DNA from: Clostridium cavendishii DSM 21758
GTDB taxonomy: Bacteria > Bacillota > Clostridia > Clostridiales > Clostridiaceae
Direction: 5' to 3'
DNA: 64,000 nt
NCBI RefSeq assembly: GCF_900141845.1
Contig: NZ_FQZB01000007.1
Coordinates: 124,001-188,000, forward strand
Under the pieces are notes generated by a model. It was given only the letters and a program-made list of their open reading frames with translations. It was not told the DNA's origin and searched no databases. The translations under genes and the position numbers were made by a program. Shown here piece by piece: positions 25,688 to 34,921 of this stretch; within the stretch, counting starts at the first letter, position 1, and each line of letters starts with the position of its first letter.

Positions 25688-26718
25688 AATCAATAGAAAT
25701 AGATAAAGATATAATCATAATGGAGATTTGTGGAACTCATACTATGTCAATCTTAAGGAGTGGTATAAAAAAGATACTTCCAAGTAACATAAAATTAATT
25801 AGTGGGCCAGGCTGTCCAGTGTGTGTTACAAATCAAGGATATATAGATGTAGCAATTGAGTTAAGTAAGAGAGAAGATATAATAATAACGACTTTTGGAG
25901 ATATGATTAATATACCAGGAACCAAAGAATCCTTAAAAATTCGCAAAGCTTTAGGGAGTGATATAAGAGTTGTTTATTCACCATTAGAGGCTATAAATAT
26001 AGCTAAAAAAAATCCTAATAAGGAAGTTGTATTTTTGGGAATAGGCTTTGAAACTACAGCTCCAACAATTGCCCTTACTATAAAGAAGGGCCATGATTTA
26101 AACTTAAAGAATTTTAGTGTGTTTAGTTCATTAAAAACAATGCCTGAAGTTATAAAAATGTTGCTTAAGGATAAGGAAGTTAAGGTAGATGGAATTATTT
26201 GTCCAGGACATGTAAGTACTATAATTGGAGAAAAGGATTTTTATTTTATTAGTGATGAATTAAATATACCAGCAGTTATATCTGGATTTGATGATAAGGA
26301 TGTTATGGCAGCAATTTATTTATTGATTGATATGATAAAACAGAACAAATATAATTTTAAAAATATTTATGGTAGATTTGTTAAGTACAATGGGAACGAA
26401 AAAGCTAAAGAATTAATGAGCGATGTTTTTAAGGTTTCTAACAGTATATGGAGAGGAATTGGATTAATAGAAAATAGTGGTTTAGCAATTGATGACAAAT
26501 ATAGTGAATATAATGCAGAGATAAAGTTTAGTTTGAAAATAGAGGAAAGTGTAGCTTTAAAAGGATGTATTTGTGGAGAGATACTACAAGGCAAAAAAAC
26601 TCCAGTAGATTGTAGTTTTTTTGGTAAACAATGTACTCCTAATAATCCTATAGGTGTTTGTATGGTATCTAGAGAGGGATGCTGCGGAGTATATTATAGA
26701 TATTCAGATAAGATATAG
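25684..26718 (+). CDS. hypD: HypD hydrogenase maturation protein
   Basis: HypD carries a [4Fe-4S] cluster and assembles the Fe(CN)2CO unit with HypC. The 344-residue protein shows the family blocks IMEICGTHTMSILRSGI, ISGPGCPVCVTNQGYID, FLGIGFETTAPT and ICPGHVSTIIG, and the cluster-binding Cys set near the end (GCICGEILQGK, DCSFFGKQCTP and GVCMVSREGCCGVYYRY). The length is slightly below the usual 360-370 residues, but all conserved blocks are present. Confidence 0.94.
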   Translation: MKSIEIDKDIIIMEICGTHTMSILRSGIKKILPSNIKLISGPGCPVCVTNQGYIDVAIELSKREDIIITTFGDMINIPGTKESLKIRKALGSDIRVVYSPLEAINIAKKNPNKEVVFLGIGFETTAPTIALTIKKGHDLNLKNFSVFSSLKTMPEVIKMLLKDKEVKVDGIICPGHVSTIIGEKDFYFISDELNIPAVISGFDDKDVMAAIYLLIDMIKQNKYNFKNIYGRFVKYNGNEKAKELMSDVFKVSNSIWRGIGLIENSGLAIDDKYSEYNAEIKFSLKIEESVALKGCICGEILQGKKTPVDCSFFGKQCTPNNPIGVCMVSREGCCGVYYRYSDKI

Positions 26719-26772
26719 TTGAAAGAGAGAAGTTGAGTGATTTATATAAATGTAGTGAGAGGTGAGGGGAAT

Positions 26773-27777
26773 ATGGAGATTATAACATTATCTCATGGAG
26801 AGGGCGGGAAAAGTACACATGAGATTATTAATAAGATATTTTATAAACATTTTTCTAATGAAATACTTATGCAGCAAGGAGATTCAAGTATAGTTAAAGA
26901 GTTAAATGGTAAAATTGCTGTTACTACAGATTCTTATGTAATAAATCCAATATTTTTTCCAGGAGGAGATATAGGTAAGTTATCTATATGTGGAACAATA
27001 AATGATTTAGCTGTAAGTGGAGCAACACCCCTTTATATTACAGTTGGTTTTATATTAGAAGAAGGATTAAAGCTTAGTGATTTAGAGAGAATTGTTACAT
27101 CTATGTCAGAAACAGCAAAGGTATGTGGAGTAAAGATAATTGCTGGGGATACAAAGGTAGTGGAAAAAGGTAGGGGGGATAGGCTTTATATTAATACTAC
27201 TGGGATAGGAATAATTAAAAATGATTTTAATTTAACTGGTACAAATATAAAACCTGGTGATAAAGTTATTGTAAGTGGTACTTTAGGTGATCATGGTATA
27301 ACCATACTATGTCAAAGAACTGAGTTAAATTTTGACTCACAAATAAAAAGTGATTGTAATTCACTACATTTATTAATTGAAGATATATTAAAAGTAAGTA
27401 AAGAAGTGAAATTTATTAGGGACATAACTAGGGGAGGATTAGCAACTAATCTGAATGAAATACTACAAGAAAAGCAAGTAAGTGTAGTATTAAAGGAAAA
27501 AAGTATTCCAATAAAGAATGAAGTAGAAGCTGTTTGTGAGATATTGGGCCTTGATCCATTATATATAGCAAATGAGGGTAAGCTTGTTCTGATAGTTTCT
27601 AGTGAAGATGCTGATAATATTATTAAAGTTATGAGAAATAATCCACTAGGAAAGGATGCAACTATAATAGGGGAGGTAATAAGAGATAGTACTGAACAAG
27701 TATATCTAAAAACTGCAATTAATGGCACCAGAATTTTAGGAATGGCTGAGGGTGAAATCATACCTAGAATATGCTAG
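26773..27777 (+). CDS. hypE: HypE hydrogenase cyanide-ligand synthase
   Basis: HypE dehydrates the thiocarbamate on its terminal Cys to thiocyanate and passes cyanide to iron. The protein ends EGEIIPRIC, the diagnostic C-terminal Cys. It starts with the AIRS-family ATP-binding region (LSHGEGGKSTHEI) and includes TTDSYVINPIFFPGGDIGKL and RDITRGGLATNLNE. The ATG at 26773 (334 residues) is preferred because GAGGGG precedes it and because the family starts with this sequence; an ATT/ATG-type extension of 12 residues upstream is not conserved. It is the last gene of the hydrogenase operon. Confidence 0.93.
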   Translation: MEIITLSHGEGGKSTHEIINKIFYKHFSNEILMQQGDSSIVKELNGKIAVTTDSYVINPIFFPGGDIGKLSICGTINDLAVSGATPLYITVGFILEEGLKLSDLERIVTSMSETAKVCGVKIIAGDTKVVEKGRGDRLYINTTGIGIIKNDFNLTGTNIKPGDKVIVSGTLGDHGITILCQRTELNFDSQIKSDCNSLHLLIEDILKVSKEVKFIRDITRGGLATNLNEILQEKQVSVVLKEKSIPIKNEVEAVCEILGLDPLYIANEGKLVLIVSSEDADNIIKVMRNNPLGKDATIIGEVIRDSTEQVYLKTAINGTRILGMAEGEIIPRIC

Positions 27778-27827
27778 ATTAAAATTAATATAGATAAAAA
27801 ATATACACTTTTCATTTTTATATTATT

Positions 27828-27879
27828 AAGTTAAAAATAATACTATAGTGTTTATTAGTAGGAATATTATTTTTAACTT
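27828..27879. terminator. Inverted repeat after hypE, possible terminator
   Basis: AAGTTAAAAATAAT (27828-27841) and its exact complement (27866-27879) enclose a 24-base loop. The stem is AT-only and there is no clear T-run after it, so it is a weak terminator or a processing or operator element. Confidence 0.4.
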
Positions 27880-27970
27880 GATAATCATAAGTTACGATAA
27901 AAGTAATTAATAAGATAATATAAAAATACATAAATTAAAAATGAAACTATAATATTAAGGAGAATTTTAT

Positions 27971-28534
27971 ATGAAGGATATAAGTTTTTATAGTAAAGAA
28001 GATTTAGTAAGAGAAATATTAAAAAAAGATAAAGACTTAAAAGGTAGTAATATTGATGAAGATTTACTACATGAGCTTATTAGTGGAAAAATATCAAGTA
28101 ATATAAATAATGCACATGATGAAAATCTAACATTAGGACAAAAAACTGCTGATAAGATAGCTGCCTTTGGCGGTAGTTGGACCTTTATCATTACTTTTGG
28201 ATTTATATTATTGGTTTGGATTGTAGGAAATGCTGTTGTTTTAAATCAGAAAGCTTTTGATCCATATCCATTTGTATTCTTAAATTTAATATTATCATGT
28301 CTTGCTGCAATACAAGCACCTATAATTATGATGTCACAAAATCGTCAATCAGAAAGAGATAGATTAACTGCTGCAAATGACTATCTTGTTAATTTAAAGT
28401 CTGAGATTATAGTAGAAGATTTACATTATAAGTTGGATGTATTGATGGAAAGGCAAGAGGAATATAAGAAAGAGCAAGAGAAGTTATTAAAAATAATAGA
28501 AGGGTTAAAAAATGATTTTACCAAATATGACTAA
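27971..28534 (+). CDS. DUF1003 membrane protein
   Basis: The 187-residue protein belongs to the DUF1003 family. After a charged N-terminal region it has TADKIAAFGGSWTFIITFGFI, then two transmembrane helices (about 72-90 and 105-125) joined by the loop LNQKAFDPYPF, then MMSQNRQSERDRLTAANDY, the signature of the family. The end is a coiled coil rich in Glu and Lys. The family has been suggested to have a membrane or cyclic-nucleotide-linked role, but no function is established. It is a single-gene unit with an AAGGAG site and a strong terminator. Confidence 0.85.
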   Translation: MKDISFYSKEDLVREILKKDKDLKGSNIDEDLLHELISGKISSNINNAHDENLTLGQKTADKIAAFGGSWTFIITFGFILLVWIVGNAVVLNQKAFDPYPFVFLNLILSCLAAIQAPIIMMSQNRQSERDRLTAANDYLVNLKSEIIVEDLHYKLDVLMERQEEYKKEQEKLLKIIEGLKNDFTKYD

Positions 28535-28550
28535 TAAAATGAGTATACAA

Positions 28551-28582
28551 AAAAGTGGATTTTAATAAATCCACTTTTTATA
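28551..28582. terminator. Bidirectional terminator between DUF1003 and chitinase genes
   Basis: AAAAAGTGGATTT pairs with AAATCCACTTTTT around a four-base loop. A-rich and T-rich flanks suit both convergent genes. Confidence 0.85.
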
Positions 28583-28599
28583 TTTATTAACTTTATAGA

Positions 28600-30858
28600 T
28601 TAATTAACTGTAATTGATAGAATATTACTTGTTGAAGTGCCTTTTGAATTAGATAATTCAACATAGTAATTATAGCTTCCTTTTTCTTTATTATTTATAT
28701 CGAAATTAACTATTTGAGCAGTTGGAGTTTTATCTTCAAGTCTTTGTTGTTTTATTACTTTGCCGTTTTCATAGAGTTTGACCATAGTACCATTGTTACC
28801 CCAGTAAGAATTCATGGTAAGTGTAAAAGTACTTGCACCATTCCAATTATTTGTTGAAAGATTTGGTAGGGCTGGCTTGTCAGTTGCTATTTCAGTGGTA
28901 GAAAGGTGCGTTACTTCTACTTGCATAGTTCCACCTACGGCTTTACCTCCAGAAACATTGGTTAATTCTGCCCTATAATTATAAAAACCATCTGCTTTAC
29001 TGGAAAAGGTTTTCTTTATAGTTTGAGAAGACGTGCCATCTACTTTATCAGTAGAGATTAATTTATCATTTTCGTACAGAATTAAAGTATCAGCTTTATT
29101 ATTTTCCTGAAGAACTATAGAAATATTGTAGTTACCACTGTTAACAGAATTGTCCACAGAGATTGATGGATATATAATGCCACCTATTGTTGGAGGTAAA
29201 GTACAAGGTGGTACAACAACAGTTATTTCTTTACTTGTTGATGAGCCAAATTTGTTTAATAATTGAACAGTATATTTATAAGAGCCTGGTGCTTTTAAAA
29301 ATATAGTTTTTGAAATAGTAGTAGCATTTAAATTATCTATAGATTGTTCTAAAATAACATTAGAACCTTCAAATATTTTTACAGTATTTGCATTGCTATA
29401 TTGTTTTATATTTGCAGTTATAGTATAGTTACCCTCAGGAGAAACTGTGGTTGTAGAAATTGATGGAGTTATTGGCTCAGCATCAAAAACAGGTGGTCTT
29501 AAATTATCTTTGAAACCATTATAAATAATATTTGTTAGTGTTGAACCTTTCATTGGAGCATCACCAGAAAGCTCCCAGAATATTATTCCACCATAATTAT
29601 TTTGGTTAACATAACTAATCTTTGCATTTAAACTTATCTCATCTTCATAGGTATACATCTCACCTCTAGATTCACTATATAGATAGGGAGACTGGGAGTA
29701 AGGTTCTCTGTATTTTTTGAAAGAAGAGTCTTTTTCCATTTCTTGAACCTTATAATATGGGTTACAGCCGGCTGGTACACCACCATCCCAAGCTCCTCGT
29801 GCACCTCCAGTAGCTGAAGCATATAATCCAGGCAATTCTTTAATAGGGCCATCATTTTTAACGCCTGTCCATCCTCTTGAGTAATAAGGGGAGCCAACTA
29901 TAAGCTTATCTTTTGGTATACCATAATTTTGGAATAGTTGTAATGATGCATCTACATTATAGTAGTCTTTAATTAATGGACTGGCAGTATCATTAGGATT
30001 TTTGTAAAGAGGAGATTGAAGACCTGTTTTATTATCCCAAGCACCTCTCATATCATAAGTCATAACATTAATGAAATCTAAATACTTAGAATATTTATCA
30101 GGTTCTGTTTTTTCAATTTTGTCTTTACCAGAGCCTACTGCAGCACTTAGTTCGTAGTATTTTGAGTCAGTTTTACCAGCATCGGTTAAAGCTGTTTTTA
30201 GGTCTTGAAGTAGTAAAGTAAAGGTTTGTTTTTCGCTGTCATCTGCATTTGGAGTTCCTTGATCATTTGGGTTATCATTTTTATCAGGTTCTCTCTTAAA
30301 AGTAGGATATTCCCAATCTATATCAACTCCATCAAAACCATAGGTACGTATGAAATCAACAGCACTAGCTGCAAATTTCTTTCTACTTTTTGGAGTTGCA
30401 GCAGCATCATGAAAGCCAGCAGATTGTGACCAGCCACCAACAGAAATTAAGACTCTAGTATTTGGATATTTTTCTTTAAATTTTTTTATTTGTCCGAAGT
30501 TGCCATTATAAGGTGAGTCCCAAGATTGTCCAAAAGTGATTCCATTAGCTGCCCAATCGTCAAATACTGCTACTTTTCCATCTTTAATAGTTGCAAAAGC
30601 ATAATTAATATGAGTTACTTTATCCCATGGAATATTAGAAATGTAATATTGATTATGACCTGCATAAACACTCCATTCAGTAAAGTATGCAACTATTCTT
30701 TTGTTTCCTACAGAAGTTTGAGTTTGTGTAAGTGTTTTTTTAGTATTTTGGCTACTTAAAGTAGTAGCCTTAGCAGTCACTGGCATTATTGCAGATAATG
30801 CAATTGTACAAGCAACAACTTTTGACAAGGTACTTTTAAATAATTTTCCCTTAATCAA
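28600..30858 (-). CDS. Secreted GH18 chitinase with three C-terminal beta-sandwich modules
   Basis: This 752-residue enzyme hydrolyses chitin or related beta-1,4-GlcNAc polymers. Residues 1-31 form a signal peptide (VACTIALSAIMPVTAKA). The GH18 barrel spans about 52-455: the SxGG strand is VLISVGGWSQSAGF and the catalytic motif is FDGVDIDWEYP with E183 as proton donor; MTYDMRGAWDN and the late GGIIFWELSGD are also typical. Three repeated modules of about 95 residues follow (starting near 465, 560 and 660), each with an SYNYxVELxN-like strand; they resemble the immunoglobulin-like/chitin-binding modules of bacterial chitinases. The start has a good AGGAGGG site, and a CcpA-type site lies upstream. 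Confidence 0.93.
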   Translation of the reverse strand: MIKGKLFKSTLSKVVACTIALSAIMPVTAKATTLSSQNTKKTLTQTQTSVGNKRIVAYFTEWSVYAGHNQYYISNIPWDKVTHINYAFATIKDGKVAVFDDWAANGITFGQSWDSPYNGNFGQIKKFKEKYPNTRVLISVGGWSQSAGFHDAAATPKSRKKFAASAVDFIRTYGFDGVDIDWEYPTFKREPDKNDNPNDQGTPNADDSEKQTFTLLLQDLKTALTDAGKTDSKYYELSAAVGSGKDKIEKTEPDKYSKYLDFINVMTYDMRGAWDNKTGLQSPLYKNPNDTASPLIKDYYNVDASLQLFQNYGIPKDKLIVGSPYYSRGWTGVKNDGPIKELPGLYASATGGARGAWDGGVPAGCNPYYKVQEMEKDSSFKKYREPYSQSPYLYSESRGEMYTYEDEISLNAKISYVNQNNYGGIIFWELSGDAPMKGSTLTNIIYNGFKDNLRPPVFDAEPITPSISTTTVSPEGNYTITANIKQYSNANTVKIFEGSNVILEQSIDNLNATTISKTIFLKAPGSYKYTVQLLNKFGSSTSKEITVVVPPCTLPPTIGGIIYPSISVDNSVNSGNYNISIVLQENNKADTLILYENDKLISTDKVDGTSSQTIKKTFSSKADGFYNYRAELTNVSGGKAVGGTMQVEVTHLSTTEIATDKPALPNLSTNNWNGASTFTLTMNSYWGNNGTMVKLYENGKVIKQQRLEDKTPTAQIVNFDINNKEKGSYNYYVELSNSKGTSTSNILSITVN

Positions 30859-30943
30859 GGTTTTTCCCTCCTAATTATTAATTTTAGAGAATAAGATATA
30901 ATTTTCTATTCTCAACATAAATATATTCACTATAAATACCGAT

Positions 30944-30957
30944 TTAAAACGTTTTCT
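30944..30957 (-). promoter_or_regulatory. Candidate catabolite-response (cre) site of the chitinase gene
   Basis: TTAAAACGTTTTCT differs from the ideal cre TGAAAACGTTTTCA at two edge positions and keeps the central CG. It lies about 90 bases upstream of the chitinase start, so CcpA repression by preferred sugars is plausible. The call is inference from consensus only. Confidence 0.45.
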
Positions 30958-31188
30958 AAAGATTTCATGACAAAAATTTTTCGCCTTTTTCTTTTAAATT
31001 TTTCAATTATTTTAAAGTATATTAGATAAAGTTAAATCTATAATAAAAAATGTTTTTTTATAAACTTAAGTATTTAAAATAGAGTAATAAAGAATTTGTA
31101 ATTTAAATCATTTTCACATAATTATCTTAGAATTTTAGGATATAATAATATAAATTAGCATATTTAACTAGATTTTGAGGTGAGTAAT

Positions 31189-31869
31189 GTGGGGAAAAAA
31201 ATTTATCTTGTAGAAGATGAAAAAAGTTTAAACGTATTATTAGAAAAATATTTAACAAAGGAAGGTTATGAAGTAAAAACTTTTTTTAATGGAAGAACTG
31301 CAATAGAAAGAATAAAAGATAATCCAGATCTTTGGGTATTAGATATAATGCTACCTGATACAGATGGATATGAAATTATTAGAGCTGTTAAGGCAAATAA
31401 TAAAAATACCCCAGTTATTTTTATGTCGGCAAGAAATGAGGAGTTAGATAGAGTTGTAGGGTTAGAACTTGGAAGTGATGATTATTTATCAAAGCCATTT
31501 TTACCTAGAGAACTTGTTATAAGAACTAATAGGCTTATTGAAAGAATTTATGGTAATAATGAAATAAAAAGTCAAGATTCAGGTATAAATGTAGGAGCGT
31601 ATAAAATAATAAAAAGTCAAAGGGCTATCTTTTTGGATAAAGAAGAGATTCAACTAACCAATAAAGAATTTGAACTTTTAAATTATTTTATTGAGAATAA
31701 AAATAATGTAGTATCAAGGGAGCAAATTTTAACTAGTGTATGGGGCGATGATTATTTTGGCTCTGATAGAGTGATTGACGATACTATTAGAAGATTGCGT
31801 AAGAAAATGGAAAAACTTAATCTTGAAACGGTATATGGGTATGGTTATAAGTTGGTGATTAAATTATGA
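31189..31869 (+). CDS. OmpR-family response regulator
   Basis: The 226-residue protein has a receiver domain (VEDE near residue 9, phospho-acceptor D52 in VLDIMLPD, Lys in LSKPF) and a C-terminal winged helix ending TVYGYGYKLVIKL. The GTG at 31189 is chosen because GAGGTGA lies 5 bases upstream; a GTG nine bases earlier is also open but has no site. Its stop overlaps the kinase ATG. The pair is followed by a surface glycosylation gene set that it may control. The upstream region (30859-31188) is AT-rich with a TATAAT at 31141-31146. Confidence 0.88.
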   Translation: MGKKIYLVEDEKSLNVLLEKYLTKEGYEVKTFFNGRTAIERIKDNPDLWVLDIMLPDTDGYEIIRAVKANNKNTPVIFMSARNEELDRVVGLELGSDDYLSKPFLPRELVIRTNRLIERIYGNNEIKSQDSGINVGAYKIIKSQRAIFLDKEEIQLTNKEFELLNYFIENKNNVVSREQILTSVWGDDYFGSDRVIDDTIRRLRKKMEKLNLETVYGYGYKLVIKL

Positions 31870-33254
31870 AAAAAATAAAATTTAAGTCATTAGCAATGAG
31901 AATATGGGCAACTTTTGTAGTTATAAATTTAATAATAATTTTCAGTATTTCATTTCTATATTTAGTTGCATTTAGGATGATTGGTGAAAACTCTAAAATT
32001 CAAAATCTAAAATTTGCACATGATGTTTTATTACAAAGTAGCAATTTAGGTCAATCAAAGAATTTTGAAGATTTGAGTAGTCTTAAAGGAACAGATCATT
32101 TTATAGTAAGGATAAATTCTAATAATAAATATGAGATTTCAGATATTCTTAAAAAAAATATTGAACCACCGCAAAGTGAAAAAAATAATATGCCCCCACC
32201 AATGGGTGCTGACCCAGAGACTAAAAATTGGATGGCTACTTTTATAGTAGGTAATAGTATTTATGAAAATGAATTTAAAGAATATCATAATAATAGAAAA
32301 TTTATTTTTTTAATAAGCTCTATCAAAAGTACAAGTACAGATAGAACATATTTAATTTCGTATATGCCTGAAATGCAAGATAATTTACTCATATATATAT
32401 TAATAGTAACAGGAATTGTATTTATAGCTATAGGATTTTTTACGGCTAAAATAGTAGCAAATTATATTTCAAAACCATTAAATGAACTTGGAGATTATGC
32501 TGTGAAAGTAGGTAATAAAGAATGGACAGAACCACTTGAGGTTAAAAGTAAAGATGAAATTGGAAGGTTAGTAGAGTCTATGAATCATATGCAAAAAGAG
32601 TTAAAACGATCAGATGAGGAAGAAAAAATGTTTTTACAAAGCATATCACATGATTTAAAAACTCCAGTTATGGTAATTATGAGTCATGCTGAAGCTATTA
32701 TTGACGGTATGTATATAGAATCAGTAGAAAAGACTGCTGAAATAATAAAAGAAGAGGCTGTTAGTCTTGAAAAAAAGATTAAACAATTATTATATTTAAA
32801 TACACTGGCATATTCATTAGAAAATAATAGTGAACATGTAGAATTTAATCTTTATGATTTAATGACCAGCATTGTAAACAGGTTTGAAGTTATAAATAAT
32901 AAAATCAAATGGAATGTAAATATGGAGAATGTACAAATACAAGGCAATGAAGAAAAAATACAGGTTGCTATTGAGAACATATTAGATAATGGTCTTAGAT
33001 ATGCTAAAGGAGAGATTAAAGTAAATCTTAAGAAAGAAGATGAGTTTATTATTTTAGATATATATAATGATGGGCCTAAAATTAGTGAAAAAAATATAAA
33101 TCATATATTTGAAAATTTATATAAGGATAAAACAGGAAATTTTGGACTTGGATTAGCTATTTCTAAAAAAATTATAGATTTTTATAATGGAGAGATAAAA
33201 GCTATAAATAGAGAAAATGGTGTAAGTTTTATAATTAAATATCCTATAAATTAA
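31866..33254 (+). CDS. Sensor histidine kinase with Met/Pro-rich extracellular loop
   Basis: The 462-residue kinase has a transmembrane helix at about 12-35, an extracellular sensor of about 140 residues, a second helix at about 172-196, a HAMP linker, a DHp domain (FLQSISHDLKTPVMVIMSHA) and an ATPase domain with ENILDNGLRYA and GNFGLGLAISKKI. The G1 box is weak (IYNDGPKISE). The sensor contains the short segment NNMPPPMGADPE, whose Met/Pro character recurs in the large insert of the GT39-like protein downstream. The kinase gene overlaps the regulator gene by 4 bases. Confidence 0.88.
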   Translation: MKKIKFKSLAMRIWATFVVINLIIIFSISFLYLVAFRMIGENSKIQNLKFAHDVLLQSSNLGQSKNFEDLSSLKGTDHFIVRINSNNKYEISDILKKNIEPPQSEKNNMPPPMGADPETKNWMATFIVGNSIYENEFKEYHNNRKFIFLISSIKSTSTDRTYLISYMPEMQDNLLIYILIVTGIVFIAIGFFTAKIVANYISKPLNELGDYAVKVGNKEWTEPLEVKSKDEIGRLVESMNHMQKELKRSDEEEKMFLQSISHDLKTPVMVIMSHAEAIIDGMYIESVEKTAEIIKEEAVSLEKKIKQLLYLNTLAYSLENNSEHVEFNLYDLMTSIVNRFEVINNKIKWNVNMENVQIQGNEEKIQVAIENILDNGLRYAKGEIKVNLKKEDEFIILDIYNDGPKISEKNINHIFENLYKDKTGNFGLGLAISKKIIDFYNGEIKAINRENGVSFIIKYPIN

Positions 33255-33258
33255 AAAA

Positions 33259-33307
33259 TTAAGCCTTAAAAATAAGTTGAAATATTTATTTAAGGCTTAA
33301 TTTTTTT
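33259..33307 (+). terminator. Terminator after the histidine kinase gene
   Basis: TTAAGCCTTAAA and TTTAAGGCTTAA form a stem with extra AT pairs inside and are followed by T7. Confidence 0.8.
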
Positions 33308-33450
33308 AAAATCACAAAAAATTCACATAATTATTTGAAATTTGAGCAACAATTCAAAAGTATAATTCTAAATAAGGAACACAAATACGAAGCTATATTA
33401 AGATAAATTTAATTTTAAAAATATAAAAATAATATTATGAGGTGGTAAAT

Positions 33451-34419
33451 ATGATTAATAAAATAATTTATTCTATAATAGTTCCAGTATATAATGAAGA
33501 ACTTGTTATTAACGAAAGCTATAAAAGATTAAAAGAAGTTATGGACACTATAAAAGAAAATTATGAAATTATATTTATAAATGATGGAAGTAAAGATTCA
33601 ACTAGAGAAAAAATAGATGCTATTTGTAAAAATGATGAAAACATAAGGCTTGTAAATTTTTCTAGAAATTTTGGACACCAAGCAGCTATAACAGCAGGAA
33701 TGGATGTAGCTAAAGGTGATGCCATAGTTGTAATTGATGCAGATCTTCAAGATCCGCCAGAAGTTATTTTAAAAATGATTAAAAAGTGGAAGGAAGGCTA
33801 TGAAGTAGTATACGGAAAAAGAGCAAAAAGAGAAGGCGAAAGTTTATTTAAGAAAATTACTGCTAAAACTTTCTATAGATTATTAAAAAGTATGACAAGT
33901 GTAGATATTCCGGTAGATACAGGTGATTTTAGACTTATAGATAGAAAAGTATGTGAAGCATTAAAATCACTTCCTGAAAAAAATAGATATGTAAGAGGTT
34001 TGGTAAGTTGGGTTGGATATAAACAAACAGCAGTAGAATTTGTAAGACATGAAAGATTTGCTGGAGAAACTAAATATCCACTTAAGAAAATGCTTAAATT
34101 AGCTTTTGATGGAATAACTTCATTTTCATATAAACCACTTACAATAACAAGTTATGTGGGAGGTATGATATTTGGTTTTGGATTAATTGGACTTATGTTT
34201 GAGACTACAAAATCAATAATTAATCATCAAAGTTTATTAAATTTAGGGTTATTGTTAACAACTAACTTAATGATGTTTGGACTAATTTTTTTAAGCTTTG
34301 GAATAATGGGACAATATATTGGAAGAATTTTTGATGAAAGCAAAAACAGACCTATGTATATAATTGATAGTAATATAAATTATAGAAAGGTAGAACAAAA
34401 ATATGAAATCAGTGTGTAA
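33451..34419 (+). CDS. GT2 family polyprenyl-phosphate sugar transferase (GtrB/CsbB-like)
   Basis: The enzyme would move a sugar from a nucleotide donor to undecaprenyl phosphate on the inner face of the membrane. The 322 residues contain a GT-A catalytic domain (SIIVPVYNEELVI, FINDGSKDST, FSRNFGHQAAITAGMD, the DxD-like VIDADLQDPPEV) and two C-terminal transmembrane helices (about 230-255 and 265-290). The ATG at 33451 has GAGGTGG upstream; a GTG at 33442 lies inside that site. With the GtrA and GT39-like genes it forms the three-component glycosylation arrangement known for teichoic-acid and surface-polymer decoration. Confidence 0.9.
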   Translation: MINKIIYSIIVPVYNEELVINESYKRLKEVMDTIKENYEIIFINDGSKDSTREKIDAICKNDENIRLVNFSRNFGHQAAITAGMDVAKGDAIVVIDADLQDPPEVILKMIKKWKEGYEVVYGKRAKREGESLFKKITAKTFYRLLKSMTSVDIPVDTGDFRLIDRKVCEALKSLPEKNRYVRGLVSWVGYKQTAVEFVRHERFAGETKYPLKKMLKLAFDGITSFSYKPLTITSYVGGMIFGFGLIGLMFETTKSIINHQSLLNLGLLLTTNLMMFGLIFLSFGIMGQYIGRIFDESKNRPMYIIDSNINYRKVEQKYEISV

Positions 34420-34822
34420 TATAAATGATTATATATTTAATGGAAAATTCAAGCTTCTTAGTAGATTTGGTGTAATAGGTGTTATGAATACTTTAATAGA
34501 TTTTTTAGTATTCACAATGTTTAACGAGTTCACATATATTGGGTATATTGGTAGTCAAATTTTAGGTTATGGATTTGGAGTGCTAAATAGTTTTATATTT
34601 AATAAAAAGTGGACTTTTAAAGAAAGGTCAGTTAATAAGAAAATAATATATGAATTTTTGCAATTTGTAATAGTCAATATAATATCGTTAATTATTACAA
34701 TTGGTGCAATGAGGTTATTGGTAAGTAATTTAAATATTAATGTTTATATAGCAAAAGTAATGGTTACATTAATAGCTCAAATAGTAAATTTTTTATCATA
34801 TAAGTTTTTAGTATTTAACTAA
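34403..34822 (+). CDS. GtrA-like flippase
   Basis: This 139-residue protein has four transmembrane helices and the family blocks LLSRFGVIGVMNTLIDFLVF, GFGVLNSFIFNKKWTFKE and NFLSYKFLVFN. GtrA proteins are thought to flip undecaprenyl-phosphate sugars to the outer face of the membrane. It overlaps the end of the GT2 gene by 17 bases, so the two are coupled, and the sugar is likely used by the GT39-like enzyme next to it. Confidence 0.88.
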   Translation: MKSVCNINDYIFNGKFKLLSRFGVIGVMNTLIDFLVFTMFNEFTYIGYIGSQILGYGFGVLNSFIFNKKWTFKERSVNKKIIYEFLQFVIVNIISLIITIGAMRLLVSNLNINVYIAKVMVTLIAQIVNFLSYKFLVFN

Positions 34823-34921
34823 GAATAGGGAAAATTTCAAAGGGAATTAATATATATAGTAGAATATTAATTTTTAAAATTAAATATTTTATATATTCAC
34901 AAAGTGAGGAGTGTATAGATA

